Source: a bacterium | GTDB lineage: Bacteria > Joyebacterota > Joyebacteria > Joyebacterales > Joyebacteraceae | Assembly: GCA_029990205.1 (NCBI GenBank) | Contig: JAPEKQ010000003.1 | Span: 159,321 to 223,320, forward strand | Direction of reading: 5' to 3' | DNA length: 64,000 nucleotides | Made by a program: the position numbers and the translations under genes | Shown: piece by piece, positions 25,434 to 35,076 of the stretch | Layout: each line of letters begins with the position of its first letter | Position numbering within the stretch: the stretch's first letter is position 1 | Notes under the pieces: generated by a model | What the model was told of the DNA's origin: nothing | The model's database searches: none | The model's input: the letters and a program-made list of their open reading frames with translations, nothing else

Positions 25434-26768
25434 GTGGACCCGCAGCCTATCCCGACGGTCGGACTCATGACGGTCGGCTGCAAGCTCAACCAGTACGAGA
25501 CGGAGGGGTTGGCTGAGCTGCTCGAGTCGCGCGGATGTCGCATCGTTCCGTTCGATTCGCCGGCGGACGCCTACGTCGTGAACACGTGCACGGTCACGGG
25601 CCGCAGCGATTACCGCTGCCGTCAGATGCTCCGGCGTGCTGCACGACGCTCGCCGGAAGCCCTCATCGCGGCGGTCGGCTGCTACGCGCAACGCGACGCC
25701 GACGCCCTCGCGGCCATGCCGGAGGTGGCCATCGTTGTCGGGAACAACGACAAACCCCGGATCGTCCGGCTCCTCCTTGACGCGCTCGAGAGAGGCTGGG
25801 ACCCCCAGGACCCGAAGACAGTGGTCGGTCCGATCGAGGCCGACGACTTCCACGCGCTCGACATCGAGCGGTTCCGCGGCTACACGCGAGCGTTTCTCAA
25901 GATCCAGGATGGATGTGATTCCCGCTGCGCGTACTGCGCGGTACCGGACGCGCGCGGTCCGTCGCGGAGCAGACCGTACAACGACGTTCTGACGCAGGCG
26001 CGCCGACTCGCGGACGCAGGGTACAGAGAGCTCGTGCTCACGGGCGTCCACATCGGCGCGTACGCAACGGACGCCGGCGTGCGTCTCGCAGGGCTGCTCG
26101 ACGGCCTCACCGAGGTCAGCGGCATCGAGCGCGTGCGGCTTGGCTCGATCGAGCCGCTCCAGCTGACCGAGGAGCTCGCGGACGTCATCGTCGGCAACCC
26201 GGCGGTCTGCCGCCACCTCCACGTGCCGCTCCAGAGCGGGTCGGACCGCGTTCTGGCAAGGATGCGCCGCGGTTACACGGCGGCCGAGTACGCCGCCGCC
26301 ATCGAGCGCGTCGCGGGGAGGGTCGAGCGACTTGGACTCGGCGCCGATGTGATGGTCGGGTTCCCCGGCGAGACCGAGAGCGACTTCGCGGACACCGCCG
26401 CTCTCATCGAGCGTCTCCCGTTCACGTATCTCCACGTCTTCGCCTTCTCGCCACGCAAGGGAACTGAGGCCGCCGACATGCCCGATGGGGTTGACGGCGT
26501 CGAGAAGAAGCGGCGAAGCGAGCAGCTGCGCGAAGCGGGGCATGAGAAGTCGCTCGCGTTCCGCGGCTCCCTGACGGGTGAGGAGCTCGAAGTGCTCGTG
26601 CTCGACCGCGGCGTGGACGACGGACATCTCAGCGGCCTGGCCTCGGAGTATGTCAGCACCACCTTCGATGGACCGGCCTCGCTTGGAAATCGCTTCGTAT
26701 CCGTTCGTATCACGCGCGTCGACGGTCCGACGACGCACGCGACGATGATCCCCGGGAGCGAGCGATGA
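25434..26768 (+). CDS. mtaB: tRNA t6A37 methylthiotransferase MtaB
   Basis: A 444-residue radical SAM methylthiotransferase that converts t6A37 to ms2t6A37 in tRNAs reading ANN codons. The UPF0004 domain has TVGCKLNQYE, NTCTVT and AVGCYAQ cysteines for one cluster; the radical SAM site is CDSRCAYC. VPLQSGSD is typical and a C-terminal TRAM-like end follows. I use the GTG at 25434, five bases after GGAG; a frame open from 25341 runs through a GC-rich intergenic stretch with poor start context. miaB, the sister enzyme for i6A, overlaps its stop by four bases. Confidence 0.9.
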   Translation: MDPQPIPTVGLMTVGCKLNQYETEGLAELLESRGCRIVPFDSPADAYVVNTCTVTGRSDYRCRQMLRRAARRSPEALIAAVGCYAQRDADALAAMPEVAIVVGNNDKPRIVRLLLDALERGWDPQDPKTVVGPIEADDFHALDIERFRGYTRAFLKIQDGCDSRCAYCAVPDARGPSRSRPYNDVLTQARRLADAGYRELVLTGVHIGAYATDAGVRLAGLLDGLTEVSGIERVRLGSIEPLQLTEELADVIVGNPAVCRHLHVPLQSGSDRVLARMRRGYTAAEYAAAIERVAGRVERLGLGADVMVGFPGETESDFADTAALIERLPFTYLHVFAFSPRKGTEAADMPDGVDGVEKKRRSEQLREAGHEKSLAFRGSLTGEELEVLVLDRGVDDGHLSGLASEYVSTTFDGPASLGNRFVSVRITRVDGPTTHATMIPGSER

Positions 26769-28123
26769 AACCACGCCGCGTCTACATCGAAACCTACGGC
26801 TGTCAGATGAACGAGTACGACTCCTCCATGATCGCCTCGATGCTGACGGGAGCCGGGTACGCGCTCGCCACGGACCCCGGGAATGCGGACGTGGTCATCG
26901 TCAACACATGCAGTGTACGTGAGCGCGCGGAGATCCGCGTCCTGGGACGGCTCAGGCATCTGCGGGGGCTCGCACCGACCGGCGCGGTACTCGGCGCCAT
27001 CGGGTGTGTCGCCCAGCGAATGGGCGACGAACTGTTCTCGTCCGTGCGTGGTCTTGACTTCGTCGTCGGAACGGATCGCTACGCCCTGCTGCCTGATGTC
27101 ATCGACCAAGCCGTGGAGGGAGTCGCGACGGCCGAGACCGGGATCGATCCCGGCGAGAGCTACGCGTCGCGCCCGAAGCCGGCGACCGCGGGCCTTCTCG
27201 ATTTCGTCAGCGTCATGCGCGGGTGCAACAACTTCTGCAGCTACTGCATCGTCCCCTATGTCCGCGGGCGGGAGAGAAGCCTCCCGGCGGATGTGGTCGT
27301 CGACGAGGTTCGCGCGTTCGTTGACCTCGGCATGCGCGACGTGACGCTCCTCGGGCAGAACGTCAACTCGTACGACGATGACGGACTCGACTTCGCCGGG
27401 CTCCTCGAGCGGATCGACGGTATCGGGGGACTCGAGCGCATCCGGTTCGCGACCTCGCACCCGAAGGACCTCTCACCGCGTCTCATCCGTGCGGTCGCCG
27501 ATCTCGAGAAGGTCTGCGAGCATGTGCACCTGCCTGTGCAGTCCGGTTCCGACGCCGTGCTCGAACGGATGAACAGACGCTACACGCGCGCGGACTATCT
27601 GAAGCTGATCACCGCGCTTCGCGAGGCCGTTCCCGACTGCGCCATCACGACCGACGTCATCGCCGGCTTCCCCGGCGAGACGCGCGAGGACCTCGAACGG
27701 ACGCTCGCGCTCATGCGCGAGGTGCGTTTCGACTCGGCCTTCATGTTCCGCTACTCGGTGCGTGCGGGAACACAGGCCGCCGGGTTCGACGATGACGTAC
27801 CCGAGCATGAGAAGATCGAACGACTCGAGGAGGTCATCGCGCTCCAGCAGGCGATCACGACGGAGATCAACACGGAGCTCGTCGGCAGCACCGTCGAGGT
27901 GCTCGTCGAGGGACCGAGTCAGCGAGACCCCGCGAAGCTGTTCGGACGGACGCGGACGGGGAAGGCGGTCGTTCTCTCCCGGGCCGAGGCATCACGCGAC
28001 GGCTCCGCACCGACCCCCGGCGCATTAGCCCCGGCGGTCGTGACGGAGGCAAGCGCCTGGACGCTCCACGCGACGCTTGCGCCCCGGGAGAAAGACCTTG
28101 CCGGACCCTCGGACGGTTGCTAG
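26765..28123 (+). CDS. miaB: tRNA i6A37 methylthiotransferase MiaB
   Basis: A 452-residue enzyme adding the methylthio group to i6A37 of tRNAs that read UNN codons. Three UPF0004 cysteines appear in TYGCQMNEYDS, NTCSVRERAE and GCVAQR; the radical SAM motif is RGCNNFCSYCIVPYVRGRE. A TRAM domain ends the protein. Its substrate is made by MiaA, encoded at 35077-36027. The start overlaps mtaB as ATGA. The stop codon lies within the -10 box of a promoter for the next operon. Confidence 0.95.
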   Translation: MKPRRVYIETYGCQMNEYDSSMIASMLTGAGYALATDPGNADVVIVNTCSVRERAEIRVLGRLRHLRGLAPTGAVLGAIGCVAQRMGDELFSSVRGLDFVVGTDRYALLPDVIDQAVEGVATAETGIDPGESYASRPKPATAGLLDFVSVMRGCNNFCSYCIVPYVRGRERSLPADVVVDEVRAFVDLGMRDVTLLGQNVNSYDDDGLDFAGLLERIDGIGGLERIRFATSHPKDLSPRLIRAVADLEKVCEHVHLPVQSGSDAVLERMNRRYTRADYLKLITALREAVPDCAITTDVIAGFPGETREDLERTLALMREVRFDSAFMFRYSVRAGTQAAGFDDDVPEHEKIERLEEVIALQQAITTEINTELVGSTVEVLVEGPSQRDPAKLFGRTRTGKAVVLSRAEASRDGSAPTPGALAPAVVTEASAWTLHATLAPREKDLAGPSDGC

Positions 28124-28126
28124 ACT
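28098..28126 (+). promoter_or_regulatory. Promoter for lapA-lapB inside the end of miaB
   Basis: TTGCCG, 17 bases, TAGACT with an extended TGC before the -10. The TAG of the -10 is also the miaB stop codon. Confidence 0.55.
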
Positions 28127-28262
28127 GACCGCTGCTCCCGGGTGGAGCAGAGTGCCGAAAACGCCCGCGCCACAGGCATTTCTCAGAACCCCGACCGGCA
28201 TCAGGCGCGGTTTGCCCACCAGGAGACGATATCCGCTCGCCCGCGAACGGGAGGATTGAGCC

Positions 28263-28586
28263 ATGTGGGTATTCCGAATGCTGCTGCTTCTCGTGCTCGT
28301 CATCATCGTGACGGGCTTCGCCATGCTTAACAGCGCCCAGCGTGCGACCATTACGCTCGGCACCGAGAGCCTGACCTTCCGTGACATCCCCCTCGTCCTT
28401 CTGCTGTTCGAAGCCTTCGTCCTGGGCGCAGTGGTCTGGTTCCTCGTCTCGATCGGGCACGAGGTCGTCCTGCGAAGGATCATCAGGAAACAGAAGCGCG
28501 AGATCATGGATCTCGGTGGTGAGATCTCCGGGCTCCGGGAGATCTCTCTCGAGGACATCGAAGATGAGGACGAACTCGGGAGCTAG
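28263..28586 (+). CDS. lapA: LapA-like inner-membrane protein (DUF1049)
   Basis: A 107-residue membrane protein with two hydrophobic helices (about 3-24 and 40-66), separated by the motif NSAQRATITLG, then a charged cytoplasmic tail. This is the LapA (YciS) layout. In E. coli LapA and LapB act with FtsH to set LpxC levels and so lipopolysaccharide synthesis. The next gene encodes a LapB-like protein, which makes the identification firmer than the short sequence would allow. GGGAGG precedes the ATG. Confidence 0.8.
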   Translation: MWVFRMLLLLVLVIIVTGFAMLNSAQRATITLGTESLTFRDIPLVLLLFEAFVLGAVVWFLVSIGHEVVLRRIIRKQKREIMDLGGEISGLREISLEDIEDEDELGS

Positions 28587-28615
28587 CGCCCCGAGCCATC
28601 TCGAGGTGGTCCTGT

Positions 28616-29755
28616 ATGAGTCCAATGGCCGTCATAGCCATTCCTGTCGTCGCGGCATTCCTTCTGTATCTTCTGATACGGCTGTCCAGGCGCCGTGCGC
28701 GGCGCGCGGCCGAACGCCCGACTTCCTACGAACTCGGGCTGGACGCGATGGTCGCCGGTGAGCACGAAGCAGCGCTCAAACACCTCAAGGGAGCCGTGCG
28801 GCAGGATCCACGCAACCTCGACGCCGTCATCAAGCTCGGAGACCTTCTCCGCCAGCGAGGGAACATCAAGCAGGCCACGCAGCTCCACCGCGAGCTTCTG
28901 GTCAAGCGGCGTCTTCCGAAGGAGACGCGCGCGGCGATCCTGCAGTGCCTGGCGCTCGACCTCGCCGCCGCCGAACGGTGGCCCGAGGTCATCGAGACAC
29001 TCGGCGGACTCTCGAAGCCCGCGAAGATGGCGACCGACATGCTCGTTCTGCTGCGCGATGCCCACGAGGCCACGGGGGCTCTCGACCAGGCTGTCGCGGC
29101 GCACACCGAGATCCTCAAGCGGGCGCCCGCGGGTCAGCCGACGATGGCGATCTACCGGGCTCACATGGGTCTCATCGCGTTGAAGCGCGGAGACACCGCG
29201 AAGGCCAGAGCGGAGTTCCTCGTTGCGCTCAAGGAAGACCCGGTCGGAACGGCCGTCTCGAACCTCTACCTTGGTGACATGGCCGCCGAGGAAGGCAGCA
29301 CGGACCGCGCGCTCGTCTTCTGGATGAAGCTGGTTGCGGACGCGCCCGACCAGGCGCACCTTGCGTTCGAACGCCTCGAGAAGGCCTACTTCGAGATGGG
29401 CGACTTCGGCAGAATGCTCGGCGTCTATGAGGATGTCGTGGCGCGCGCACCGTCCAGCACGGCGGCGCTCTGCGGACTCTCCAAGATGCACGAGCGGAAG
29501 GGCGACATGGAGGATGCCGCGCGTCTGGCGAATGAGGCTATCAAGCACGAGGGCAGCACGGCCGTCGGGCACCGGCGTCTGATCGAGGTCCTCATCGCGG
29601 GCGGTCGTTTTGAGGAGGCCGCGCGCACGGCGCTCTCACATCTTGAGACCGTTTCCAAGTCAGCAACCGTAGAGACGTGTCCGTTCTGCGGCGGAGCCCG
29701 GGACGCAACGCACTGGCGTTGCTCCGGATGCAAGGCCTGGACGGATGCGCGCTGA
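28616..29755 (+). CDS. lapB: LapB-like TPR protein with C-terminal zinc/rubredoxin-like motif
   Basis: A 379-residue protein with one N-terminal membrane helix (about 4-20), a series of tetratricopeptide repeats through residue 350, and a C-terminal metal-binding pair TCPFCGGARD...WRCSGCKAW. These three parts in this order define LapB/YciM, the adaptor that directs FtsH to LpxC. The pairing with lapA repeats the E. coli yciS-yciM arrangement. The overlap with the following gene is 11 bases. It supports an outer membrane with lipid A in this organism. Confidence 0.85.
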   Translation: MSPMAVIAIPVVAAFLLYLLIRLSRRRARRAAERPTSYELGLDAMVAGEHEAALKHLKGAVRQDPRNLDAVIKLGDLLRQRGNIKQATQLHRELLVKRRLPKETRAAILQCLALDLAAAERWPEVIETLGGLSKPAKMATDMLVLLRDAHEATGALDQAVAAHTEILKRAPAGQPTMAIYRAHMGLIALKRGDTAKARAEFLVALKEDPVGTAVSNLYLGDMAAEEGSTDRALVFWMKLVADAPDQAHLAFERLEKAYFEMGDFGRMLGVYEDVVARAPSSTAALCGLSKMHERKGDMEDAARLANEAIKHEGSTAVGHRRLIEVLIAGGRFEEAARTALSHLETVSKSATVETCPFCGGARDATHWRCSGCKAWTDAR

Positions 29756-30617
29756 CCCGCTCACACGACGACGCACCGTCTTGACCGTTGCGGTCTGCGT
29801 GACCGCGACGGTTCTTGTCATGGCGACCGCGAGCGCCGACACGGCCGAGGAGATCGGCCGCGCGCGCGCGCTCGAAGCGGACGGAAGGATCGACATCGCT
29901 GTCGAGCACCTGCGCGCCGTCCTGGCGAGTGAATCCGGCGGCGCCGATGCCGCGCTGCTCCTGGAACTCGCGCGTCTCACAGACAGTGCCGACGAGGCGC
30001 TCGCGCTGGCCGACGAGGCGCTTGCCATCACCAGGGACGCGCAGCTTCGCGCCGGCGCCCACATCATGCGCGGCGACTACCTGTACGCAGCAGGACAGTA
30101 CGGCCGGGCGGTCGCGGAATACGCCGCCGCCGCCGAACACGGCAGTCCGGCGCATCCGGAACTCCGCCGGGCGGCCTCGCTCCTCGCAATCGGCGACATC
30201 GCCGGAGCGATCGATATCTACGACGATGTGGCGTCGCTCGACGACGCGGCACCTGACGACAACGCGGGCTCTCGCGACGCCGCGGACGTCGCCGCCTGGG
30301 CATCCATAGGACGGGGCCGTGCCCGCCTCGCCGGGGGCGACGCAGTGGAGGCCGCCCTCGAACTGGAAGAACTGGCCGATGAGCTGGCGGGGAGCCCGAC
30401 AAGAGCCCACGCGCTGGCGGCCGCCGCCGACGCCCTCGTTGCGCACGGCGACCTTGCCCACGCGCGGGATCTCCTGCTGCTGGTGGTGGGTGAGTTCCCC
30501 AACACGTTCGAGTCGACTCTCGCCGAAGACCGTGTGAGGACGATCGACCGGCACCTGGCGGAGCGCGAAGAGACCGCGACACCCACCGACGCCGCTCCCG
30601 CAGGGGAAACCGACTAG
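29745..30617 (+). CDS. Exported TPR-like protein
   Basis: A 290-residue protein with an N-terminal signal peptide (about residues 1-32, hydrophobic VLTVAVCVTATVLVMATASA) and helical repeats of the TPR type (ARALEADGRIDIAVEHL, GDYLYAAGQYGRAVAEYAAAAEHG, GDIAGAIDIYDDVA). The composition is very rich in Ala. Such proteins usually scaffold periplasmic complexes; the partner is unknown. It overlaps lapB and precedes mutS by 37 bases, so it probably belongs to the lap transcript. Confidence 0.7.
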   Translation: MRADPLTRRRTVLTVAVCVTATVLVMATASADTAEEIGRARALEADGRIDIAVEHLRAVLASESGGADAALLLELARLTDSADEALALADEALAITRDAQLRAGAHIMRGDYLYAAGQYGRAVAEYAAAAEHGSPAHPELRRAASLLAIGDIAGAIDIYDDVASLDDAAPDDNAGSRDAADVAAWASIGRGRARLAGGDAVEAALELEELADELAGSPTRAHALAAAADALVAHGDLAHARDLLLLVVGEFPNTFESTLAEDRVRTIDRHLAEREETATPTDAAPAGETD

Positions 30618-30654
30618 CGACGACACCGAGACCGCACCGATCCGGACGTGTCTG

Positions 30655-33291
30655 ATGAGCAAACTGACCCCCATGATGCAGCAGTACACTCGGATCAAGG
30701 CGGAGCACGATGACGCCATCCTGCTGTTCCGCATGGGTGACTTCTACGAGACGTTCTTCGAGGACGCCAAGGTCGCCTCGCGTGTCCTCGGGCTCGCGCT
30801 GACCACGCGCGACAAAGGCAGCGCGAACCCGGTGCCGCTCGCGGGTCTTCCTCACCACGCGCTGGAGTCCTATCTCGGTCGGCTGGTCGCCGCCGGGTAC
30901 AAGGTCGCCATCTGCGACCAGGTCGAGGACCCGAAGACCGCGAAGGGCATCGTCAAGCGCGCGATCACCGAGATCATCACGCCGGGAACCATTCTCTCAA
31001 GCTCCATGCTCGACGAACGGCGATCGAACGTACTGCTCTCGGTCGTGCCCGACCGTGATGTCGTCGGACTCGCGGCCGTCGATCTCTCGACCGGCGAGTT
31101 CCTGGCATCCGAGATCGCGCCCGACGAACTCCGCCGCGAAGCCCTCAGGACAGACCCATCCGAGATCGTCATACCGGAGTCGATGGCCGACCGTGAGCCG
31201 CTCACGTCGCTGCGTGCGGACCTCGACGGCGTGCCGTTCACGCCGATCGCCGAGTGGGAGTTCGCGCTCGAGTCCGCCCGCGAGTCGCTCACACGACACT
31301 TCGGGGTCGCCAACCTCGACGGGTTCGGCCTGTCGGATATGAGCGCCGGCATCCGCGCGGCGGGTGCGGCGCTGTCGTATCTCAAGGACCTCAAGCGGCG
31401 CGATCTCAAGCAGCTCACGACGATCCGGACCACGGCGGTCTCCGACCACATGGTCCTTGACGAGACGTCCCAGAAGAACCTCGAGCTCGTCGAGCCGCTC
31501 GAGCACGGGCTCGCAGAGGCGACGCTCCTTGCGGTGCTCGACCGGACGGTCACCGCGATGGGCGCGCGGATGCTCCGGCGCTGGATCCTCTACCCGCTGA
31601 TGGATGTGAAAGCCATCCACGAGCGGCTCGATTCGGTCGCCGCCCTGATCGACGCGCGTCAGCCGGCCGACCGTCTCAGAGACACGCTCGCCGAGGTATG
31701 CGACATACCGCGCGTGGCGGGAAGGACCGCGGCAGGCCAGGCGGGACCGCGCGAGCTCATCGCGCTCCGGCGCTCGCTCGAGACGCTTCCACTGGTCGTC
31801 GCGGAACTCGAGTCGATCGGCGCTCCCACGCTGCGTGCGCTTCGAGGCGACATCCCGGACCTGGGAACGGTTGCCGCGCGAATCGCCGAGACGCTCGTGG
31901 ACGACCCGCCGACGAGTCTCAGGAAGGGCGGCGTGATCCGCGCAGGGGTCAGCGCCGAGCTCGATGAGGTGCACAGCATCGCGCGGGAGGGGAAGGGGTG
32001 GATCAGCCGGCTCCAGGCGACCGAACGTGAGACGACGGGTATTCCGAACCTCAAGATCGGCTACAACAAGGTCTTCGGGTACTACATCGAGGTCAGCAAG
32101 GCGCACACGGCGCAAGTGCCCGAGCACTACACACGCAAGCAGACACTCGTCAACGCCGAGCGCTACATCACACCGGACCTCAAGGAGTACGAGAGCCGCG
32201 TGATCACGGCCGAGGAGGACATGGTCCGGCTCGAGACGGAGATCTTCGAGCGCCTGCGGGACGAGATAGCGGGGGAGACGGCGGGACTCCAGGCTGCCGC
32301 CGCCGCGCTGGCCCGACTCGACTGTCTGCTCTCGCTCGCCCGCGTCGCCGTCGACAACCGGTACGTCCGGCCCGACGTCGAGGACTCCGGAACGCTCGAG
32401 ATCGCTGGCGGTCGCCACCCCGTCGTGGAACAGCTGCTCGCCGCGGAGTCCTTCGTCCCGAACGACGCGTCGCTCGACGTCGAGACGCGCCAGGTGCTTC
32501 TCATCACGGGTCCCAACATGGCCGGCAAGTCAACCTATCTCCGGCAGATCGCGCTGATCGTCATCATGTCGCAGATGGGTTCGTTCGTTCCCGCGGACAG
32601 CGCCCGCGTCGGACTCGTCGACCGCGTGTTCACGCGGGTAGGCGCGACCGACGCCCTGGCCAGAGGCCGGAGCACGTTCCTCGTCGAGATGAGCGAGACC
32701 GCCAACATCCTCCACCACGCGACCGAGCGGAGTCTCATCCTGCTCGATGAGATCGGCCGCGGGACGAGCACGTTCGACGGGCTCTCCATTGCCTGGGCGG
32801 TCACGGAGTATCTGCACAACACCCCGGACTCGCGGGCCAAGACGCTGTTCGCGACGCACTACCATGAACTCACGGAGCTGGCGGACATCCTCCCGCGCGT
32901 CGAGAACGTGCAGTCGCTGGCGCGAGAGACCGGCGACACCGTCGTCTTCCTGCACCGCATCGGGCCCGGGAGCGCCGACCAGAGCTACGGTATCGAGGTC
33001 GCGAGGCTGGCCGGGATCCCGAACGAGGTGATCGTCCGCGCGAGAGAGGTGCTTGCCAATCTCGAAGCGGCGCAGTATACATCCGAGGCGGTGCCGCGTC
33101 TCGCCGAGGGCGTGCACGGTCCGCTCTCCGCGTCGGAGCAGCAGCTTCCGCTGTTCCCGGCGCCATCGGCCATCGAGAATGAGATCGGCGAACTCGCCGT
33201 GAACGACATGACCCCGATCGAGGCGCTCTCCAAACTGGCAGAGCTCAAGGAGCGAGTCCAAGGTGCCAAGCAGGATCCGGATACTGAGTGA
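30655..33291 (+). CDS. mutS: DNA mismatch repair protein MutS
   Basis: An 878-residue mismatch sensor. The mismatch-binding Phe-x-Glu lies in GDFYETFFEDA near residue 28. The ATPase has GPNMAGKSTYLRQ (Walker A), LDEIGRGTSTFDGL (Walker B) and the THYHELTEL switch. The short C-terminal helical tail (MTPIEALSKLAELK) for dimer and tetramer contacts is present. Length is standard for MutS1. mutL overlaps its end by 29 bases in another frame, and miaA follows, a common arrangement. Confidence 0.97.
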   Translation: MSKLTPMMQQYTRIKAEHDDAILLFRMGDFYETFFEDAKVASRVLGLALTTRDKGSANPVPLAGLPHHALESYLGRLVAAGYKVAICDQVEDPKTAKGIVKRAITEIITPGTILSSSMLDERRSNVLLSVVPDRDVVGLAAVDLSTGEFLASEIAPDELRREALRTDPSEIVIPESMADREPLTSLRADLDGVPFTPIAEWEFALESARESLTRHFGVANLDGFGLSDMSAGIRAAGAALSYLKDLKRRDLKQLTTIRTTAVSDHMVLDETSQKNLELVEPLEHGLAEATLLAVLDRTVTAMGARMLRRWILYPLMDVKAIHERLDSVAALIDARQPADRLRDTLAEVCDIPRVAGRTAAGQAGPRELIALRRSLETLPLVVAELESIGAPTLRALRGDIPDLGTVAARIAETLVDDPPTSLRKGGVIRAGVSAELDEVHSIAREGKGWISRLQATERETTGIPNLKIGYNKVFGYYIEVSKAHTAQVPEHYTRKQTLVNAERYITPDLKEYESRVITAEEDMVRLETEIFERLRDEIAGETAGLQAAAAALARLDCLLSLARVAVDNRYVRPDVEDSGTLEIAGGRHPVVEQLLAAESFVPNDASLDVETRQVLLITGPNMAGKSTYLRQIALIVIMSQMGSFVPADSARVGLVDRVFTRVGATDALARGRSTFLVEMSETANILHHATERSLILLDEIGRGTSTFDGLSIAWAVTEYLHNTPDSRAKTLFATHYHELTELADILPRVENVQSLARETGDTVVFLHRIGPGSADQSYGIEVARLAGIPNEVIVRAREVLANLEAAQYTSEAVPRLAEGVHGPLSASEQQLPLFPAPSAIENEIGELAVNDMTPIEALSKLAELKERVQGAKQDPDTE

Positions 33292-35068
33292 AGACCTGGC
33301 GAACCGCATCGCTGCCGGTGAGGTTGTCGAAGGTCCGCACTCCGTCGTGAAAGAGCTCGTCGAGAACGCCATCGACGCGGGAGCCGACGCGATCACCGTC
33401 GATGTCAAGGGCGCCGGGAGCGACCTTGTGCGCGTGAGCGACAACGGCGTCGGGATGAACCGCGACGACGCTCTCGCGGCCTTCGACAGGTTCGCCACGA
33501 GCAAGATCACCGGACCGGACGATCTCGAGGCGATCGACACGCTCGGCTTCCGTGGCGAAGCGCTCCCCAGCATCGCCTCGGTCTCTCGCGTCAGGCTCAC
33601 GACGTGCGAGCCCGGCACCGAAGAGGGCACGGAGGTCAGCCTGGTCGGCGGTGAGGTTCGAGACGTCCGACCGGCGGGCCGTGCGGGTGGGACGACCGTC
33701 GAGGTCTCGTCGCTGTTCTTCAACACGCCGGCGCGCAGGAAGTTCCTCAAGAGCGACCGCGTCGAGCTTCGCAAGATCCTCGAACTCATCGGTGAGTACG
33801 CCGTGCTCTATCCGGCCGTGCGGTTCGACGTCACGGTCGAAGGCCGGACGACGATGAGTCTGCCGCCGGCGACAAGCGTGGCCGAACGAGCGTCCGCGAT
33901 CATCGGGTCCGGTCGAGCGGGCAACACCATGGAGTTCGAGTCCGAGGACGGACCGTACGCGGTACGCGGGCTCATCGGGAGCCCTTCGTCGGCCCGGACA
34001 CGCGGCGCGCTCCAGATCCTCGCCGTCAATGGCAGACCCGTGCGCAGCAGGCTCGTCACGGCGGCCGTCAGGAACGGGTACGGAGAGCTCCTCCCGAGAT
34101 CACGCCATCCGGTCTTCGCCATACTCATCGACGCAGACACGCGTCTTGTCGACGCGAACGTCCATCCGACGAAACGCGAGATCCGGTTCAGCGAGGACCG
34201 TCGCATCTTCGCACTCGTGGAGAGGGCCGTCCGGGAGACGCTGCTCGCGCACGACATCGCGCCGAGCCTCGCGGGCCCGGCCTCCGAGGCGTGGCGAAAC
34301 ACGACGCGCGAGCCGGGCGCGGGCGGAGGAGCTCAGCTTGAACTCCCCGACGCGCCACCGAACAGCTCGCGTGCGACGGAGCAGGTCAGCGTCTGGGGAA
34401 GCGGCGGGGCGCCGTCGGCGACCGCCGCCGAGACGGACACGCTCAGAGAGACCTCCGAGTCGCTGGACGCGCCGGAGACCGGCGAGACAGTCCCGGAGGC
34501 CGCGAAGTTCTGGCAGCTCCACGGGATGTACATCTTCATACAGACCCGCGAGGGCGTTCTCGTCGTCGACCAGCACGCGGCGCACGAGCGCATCCTGTAC
34601 GAGGAGGCGCGCGAGCGGCTCTCGGGTGTCGCCGAGGCGGGGCCGAGCCAGCAGCTGCTGTTCCCGATCGCCGTCGAGCTCTCGCCGGCCGAGTGGGAGA
34701 CCTTCAGCCACATCGATACGCTCCTGGAGCGACTCGGGTTCTCGGTGCGCCCGATGAGCGGACGCACCGTGATGCTGGAGGCCGTTCCGGGCGCCTTCCA
34801 GAAGTGGCCGCAGGAACGGATCCTCCAGGAAGTGCTCGCCGAGATCCCGACAGGGAGCTCCGCGATGCGCGACCTCATCGAGAGCATGGCCACGACGTTC
34901 GCCTGCAAGACCGCGATCAAGGCGGGCCAGAAACTCAACGAGGAGGAGATGCGCGGGCTCATCGACCGGCTGTTCGCGACCGAGCTCCCGTTCTCCTGCC
35001 CGCACGGTCGCCCCACATTCATGCGCATGACCTTGAGCGAACTCGACCGCAAGTTCGGTCGAACGTAG
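33263..35068 (+). CDS. mutL: DNA mismatch repair protein MutL, endonuclease type
   Basis: A 601-residue GHKL ATPase that couples MutS to strand incision. N-terminal motifs: KELVENAIDAGAD, DNGVGM and GFRGEALPSI. The usual VVERPASV reads EVVEGPHSV here. The C-terminal domain has the endonuclease motif DQHAAHERILYE plus FACKTAIKAG and CPHGRPTFMRM, so this MutL should nick DNA itself; no mutH is seen. Start is GTG inside the end of mutS, with AAGGAG upstream, giving translational coupling. Confidence 0.95.
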   Translation: MPSRIRILSEDLANRIAAGEVVEGPHSVVKELVENAIDAGADAITVDVKGAGSDLVRVSDNGVGMNRDDALAAFDRFATSKITGPDDLEAIDTLGFRGEALPSIASVSRVRLTTCEPGTEEGTEVSLVGGEVRDVRPAGRAGGTTVEVSSLFFNTPARRKFLKSDRVELRKILELIGEYAVLYPAVRFDVTVEGRTTMSLPPATSVAERASAIIGSGRAGNTMEFESEDGPYAVRGLIGSPSSARTRGALQILAVNGRPVRSRLVTAAVRNGYGELLPRSRHPVFAILIDADTRLVDANVHPTKREIRFSEDRRIFALVERAVRETLLAHDIAPSLAGPASEAWRNTTREPGAGGGAQLELPDAPPNSSRATEQVSVWGSGGAPSATAAETDTLRETSESLDAPETGETVPEAAKFWQLHGMYIFIQTREGVLVVDQHAAHERILYEEARERLSGVAEAGPSQQLLFPIAVELSPAEWETFSHIDTLLERLGFSVRPMSGRTVMLEAVPGAFQKWPQERILQEVLAEIPTGSSAMRDLIESMATTFACKTAIKAGQKLNEEEMRGLIDRLFATELPFSCPHGRPTFMRMTLSELDRKFGRT

Positions 35069-35076
35069 GGACCCCC

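Noticed and set aside
33263-33291. The 29-base mutS/mutL overlap as a programmed frameshift or fusion
   Set aside because: mutL has its own GTG start and AAGGAG site, and mutS has its normal C-terminal tail. This is ordinary coupling.
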